From JBIQKZ01 sp044464765 (GTDB lineage: Bacteria > Pseudomonadota > Gammaproteobacteria > Burkholderiales > Burkholderiaceae_B), in NCBI GenBank assembly GCA_044464765.1, contig JBIQKZ010000011.1, positions 1 to 64,000 of the forward strand: a stretch of 64,000 nucleotides of DNA, written 5' to 3'. Shown here piece by piece: positions 61,750 to 64,000 of the stretch. The first letter of the stretch is position 1. Each line of letters opens with the position of its first letter. A program made the position numbers and the translations under genes. The notes beneath the pieces were generated by a model. It ran no database searches and was not told the DNA's origin. It worked only from the letters and a program-made list of their open reading frames with translations.

Positions 61750-62478
61750 CTACGCGTCCGATGGGTCGGCTGTCTGTTCCATGGCTTCGTCCAGCCAACG
61801 CACAATGGTGTCCAGCCGCCGATCGTGGATGCCAACTGCTTTCAGGGCTCGGTCGGTTTCCAGTACGTATTCGGCGCATGGCCCATACGTGCCATGGGCC
61901 TGGCGGATAACGGTTACCAACTGATCGCGCGTCAGCCCGCGCACATAGGCGTCTTTGCTGCGGTCCATGGTAAACACCAGCGCCATGATGCTTCCCTGGC
62001 CGGTGGCGCAGCGCAGCCACTTTGGAATGTAGGCGCCGCTGGGCATTTCGCGCCGCCATAATTCCTGGACGGTGTCGGGCACCTGATCGGCGGCGACCCG
62101 GTAGACCATGCCGCGACACGAGCCGCCAATATCTAGCCCGAAAACCAGGCCGGGGCGGTCGGGCGTGCCGCGGTTCACCCGCGACCACAAACACAGGGCG
62201 CGGTGAAAGCCATGGAGAATGGCCGGCCGGCGCTCGACGAAGGGAAACTCGGGTCGCCAGACCAGCGAGCCGTAGCCGTACACCCAGATGTCTTGGCCGG
62301 GTTGCCAGTCGGCCATGGCGGCGTCAAGGGTGGCCTGGCGTTCTTCGTTTGACAGTACGCGGAAAGAGTTGCCGCTTGCGGCGATAAGGGCGTCGAGGGA
62401 GGAGCTTGGGTTCACTGTGGCTGGAGTCGTGCAAAAGCGTCCGGCGAAAATACGAATAGAGCAGGCGCCGGGCGGCAT
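61750..62478 (-). CDS. ChaC-like gamma-glutamylcyclotransferase
   Basis: This 242-aa protein resembles ChaC, which cleaves the gamma-glutamyl group of glutathione to 5-oxoproline. The opening motif is IWVYGYGSLVWRPEFPF, followed by GFHRALCLWSRVNRGTPDRPGL (split), and a likely catalytic glutamate lies in the DTVQELWRREM region. The N-terminal 35 residues may be overextended. It is divergent from tcdA. Confidence 0.85.
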   Translation of the reverse strand: MPPGACSIRIFAGRFCTTPATVNPSSSLDALIAASGNSFRVLSNEERQATLDAAMADWQPGQDIWVYGYGSLVWRPEFPFVERRPAILHGFHRALCLWSRVNRGTPDRPGLVFGLDIGGSCRGMVYRVAADQVPDTVQELWRREMPSGAYIPKWLRCATGQGSIMALVFTMDRSKDAYVRGLTRDQLVTVIRQAHGTYGPCAEYVLETDRALKAVGIHDRRLDTIVRWLDEAMEQTADPSDA

Positions 62479-62528
62479 GCTCTAATAGTACTATCTTAAC
62501 CGCCAATGCATCTTGCGACTGTACAGCC

Positions 62529-63380
62529 GTGCCGCTAACTCAACTTGATCCGTCCTTAGCCGAAAACACGGCGCGCCGCTTTGCCGGCCTCGAGCGCCTT
62601 TATGGACCGGAGGGCCTGCTGCGCTTGGGGCAGGCGCGGATTGCCGTTGCGGGTATTGGCGGCGTTGGCTCCTGGTGTGCGGAAGCGCTGGCCAGATCGG
62701 GCGTGGGCAGCCTGGTGCTGATCGATATGGATCATCTGTCAGAATCCAATGTCAATCGCCAGTTGCATGCCTTGACGCATACCTTGGGGCAGTCCAAAGT
62801 CGCGGCCATGGGCGAGCGCATCCTGGGTATCAATCCGGCGTGCCGGCTCGAGTTGATCGACGACTTTGTCGAACCCAGCAACGTAGGGCAAATGCTGGAC
62901 GGCGACCTGACTCTGGTAATCGACTGCACCGACCAGGCCAGCGCCAAGGTCGCCATGATTCTCGAAGCACGGCGGCGGCATATGCCCATCGTGGTGTGCG
63001 GCGGCGCGGGCGGAAAGACGAATCTGCTCAGCCTGCGCGCCGGCGATATGTCGCAGGCGGTGAACGACGCCTTGCTGGCCAAGTTGCGCAATACCTTACG
63101 CCGTCAACATGGCTTTCCCAAAGCCTCGGCGCAAGGCGGCACGCCACGCAAGCGCGTCCCCAAGATGGGCGTACGCGCCTTATGGTTTGATCAGCAGGCC
63201 ATTCTTCCTGCGCAATGGGCCATCCAGGCCAATGCTCAGTCCGATGCAGACACGGAAAGCCTGCAAGGCCTGTCGTGCGCCGGTTACGGGTCGGCCGTGG
63301 CTATCACGGCGGGCATGGGTATGGCTGCCGCCAACGAGGCCATGCAATGGGTGCTGGGCGGCGGACGCTGGCCATCATGA
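62529..63380 (+). CDS. tcdA: tRNA threonylcarbamoyladenosine dehydratase
   Basis: TcdA (CsdL) cyclises t6A37 to ct6A in tRNA. The 283-aa E1-like protein has the ATP-binding AVAGIGGVGSWCAEALARSG, the DMDHLSESNVNRQ adenylation motif and CGGAGGKTN. A GTG start at 62529 gives the usual beginning (ARRFAGLERLYGPEGL). It works downstream of the Sua5 product also encoded here. Confidence 0.92.
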   Translation: MPLTQLDPSLAENTARRFAGLERLYGPEGLLRLGQARIAVAGIGGVGSWCAEALARSGVGSLVLIDMDHLSESNVNRQLHALTHTLGQSKVAAMGERILGINPACRLELIDDFVEPSNVGQMLDGDLTLVIDCTDQASAKVAMILEARRRHMPIVVCGGAGGKTNLLSLRAGDMSQAVNDALLAKLRNTLRRQHGFPKASAQGGTPRKRVPKMGVRALWFDQQAILPAQWAIQANAQSDADTESLQGLSCAGYGSAVAITAGMGMAAANEAMQWVLGGGRWPS

Positions 63381-63405
63381 ACCGGTCTTAATCAAACGCA
63401 GGACA

Positions 63406-64000
63406 TCAAGCATCTAAAATGCCGGCTGTGTGGTTCATGAAATCGCGCAGCACTGCGCCGGTGTGCGAGACCGACGCGCATTCCATAACGTGTTCCGGCG
63501 CCCCTTCCACCACCAGCCGTCCCCCGCCCGATCCGCCTTCCGGCCCCATGTCCACGATCCAGTCGGCTTCGGCGATGACATCCAGATTATGCTCGATCAC
63601 CACCACGGTATTACCGGCATCCACCAATCGGTGCAGCACGTGGGTCAGCTTTTCGACATCGGCCATGGACAGGCCGACCGTCGGTTCATCCAGCACGTAC
63701 AGCGTATGGGGAATGCGCGATGCACGGCCTGTGGTGATGACGCCGTCGGTCAGCCGCGCCTTGGTCAGCTCGGTCACCAGCTTGATGCGCTGCGCCTCGC
63801 CGCCCGACAGCGTCGGCGAGGGCTGGCCCAGCGTCAGGTAGCCCAGGCCGACATCCTGCATCAGCTTCAGCGGTCGCAAAATGCGCGAGTGCGCCGCGAA
63901 ATAGTCAATGGCATCGTCAACTTCCAGCTTCAGGACTTCGCCGGCGTTCTTGTCGCGCCATGTCACGCCCAGGGTATCGCGATTGAAACGCTCGCCTCCG
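63406..64000 (-). CDS. uvrA: UvrA-type excinuclease ATPase, C-terminal end (cut by window)
   Basis: The visible C-terminal ~198 residues show signature LSGGEAQRIKLVTELTKA, Walker B TLYVLDEPTVGLSMADVEK and H-loop VVIEHNLDVIAEADWIVD, typical of UvrA. The frame is open to the window edge, reading GGERFNRDTLGVTW, so the gene continues beyond it. The DEPTVGLSMADV wording differs from canonical UvrA (DEPTTGLHF-like), suggesting the paralogous UvrA found in Burkholderiales. That cannot be settled without the rest. Confidence 0.88.
   Translation of the reverse strand, partial: GGERFNRDTLGVTWRDKNAGEVLKLEVDDAIDYFAAHSRILRPLKLMQDVGLGYLTLGQPSPTLSGGEAQRIKLVTELTKARLTDGVITTGRASRIPHTLYVLDEPTVGLSMADVEKLTHVLHRLVDAGNTVVVIEHNLDVIAEADWIVDMGPEGGSGGGRLVVEGAPEHVMECASVSHTGAVLRDFMNHTAGILDA

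Overview
This GC-rich window looks like a chromosomal segment of a betaproteobacterium, most likely Alcaligenaceae (the Bordetella/Pusillimonas/Advenella group). The evidence is gene order and protein style, not a database search: miaB-phoH-ybeY-corC-lnt, queA-tgt-yajC-secD-secF, tkt-gap-pgk-fba-purC-purE-purK-Sua5, and an aerobic benzoyl-CoA (box) cluster under a BoxR-type regulator. I see no insertion sequence, prophage, rRNA operon or CRISPR array. Genes are packed tightly and no gene-free stretch exceeds 300 bases. The longest gaps are about 12299-12554, 51306-51518 and 20434-20635, and each holds a structured element described below.

Layout. 1-5901 (minus): a tRNA-Ala(GGC)/tRNA-Glu(TTC) pair, then the housekeeping run miaB-phoH-ybeY-corC-lnt. 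5969-12298: a sulfur-flavoured block. A Tat-exported molybdenum sulfite dehydrogenase and its cytochrome c lie on the plus strand. Facing them is a five-gene minus-strand operon: AhpD-like protein, acyl-CoA-dehydrogenase-fold flavoprotein, and ATPase, binding protein and permease of a sulfonate/nitrate-type ABC importer. 12555-18091 (minus): protein export (yajC-secD-secF) and queuosine genes (queA-tgt). 18223-31359: dacB, upp, a secreted hypothetical protein, a yqjD/E/K-like membrane trio, ubiD, a lytic transglycosylase, an aminotransferase, a degenerate FAD-oxidase-like protein, maeB, and a patatin-barstar pair. 32331-42209 (plus): central carbon and purine genes, with mogA where pyruvate kinase is usual in relatives.

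42187-57561 is the most coherent system: aerobic benzoate degradation through CoA thioesters. Around boxR, one arm (plus) carries boxC-boxB-boxA and a MaoC-like protein. The other arm (minus) carries a DUF4863/PnbB-like protein, the semialdehyde dehydrogenase boxD, benzoate-CoA ligase, an alpha/beta hydrolase and a complete Liv-type ABC importer. The boxC promoter carries two TGCA-N6-TGCA elements, one lying over the -10 box, which fits a BoxR repressor that releases DNA on binding benzoyl-CoA.

57785-64000: gcdH with a divergent LysR regulator and a palindromic operator candidate, then purU, pdxH, a ChaC-like cyclotransferase, tcdA, and the C-terminal end of a UvrA-type ATPase cut by the window edge.

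The most interesting unexplained material is the 5969-12298 block, which may import an organosulfur compound, cleave it with a flavoenzyme and oxidise the released sulfite; the box-linked DUF4863 gene; and two long inverted repeats (12373-12409 and 20513-20556).
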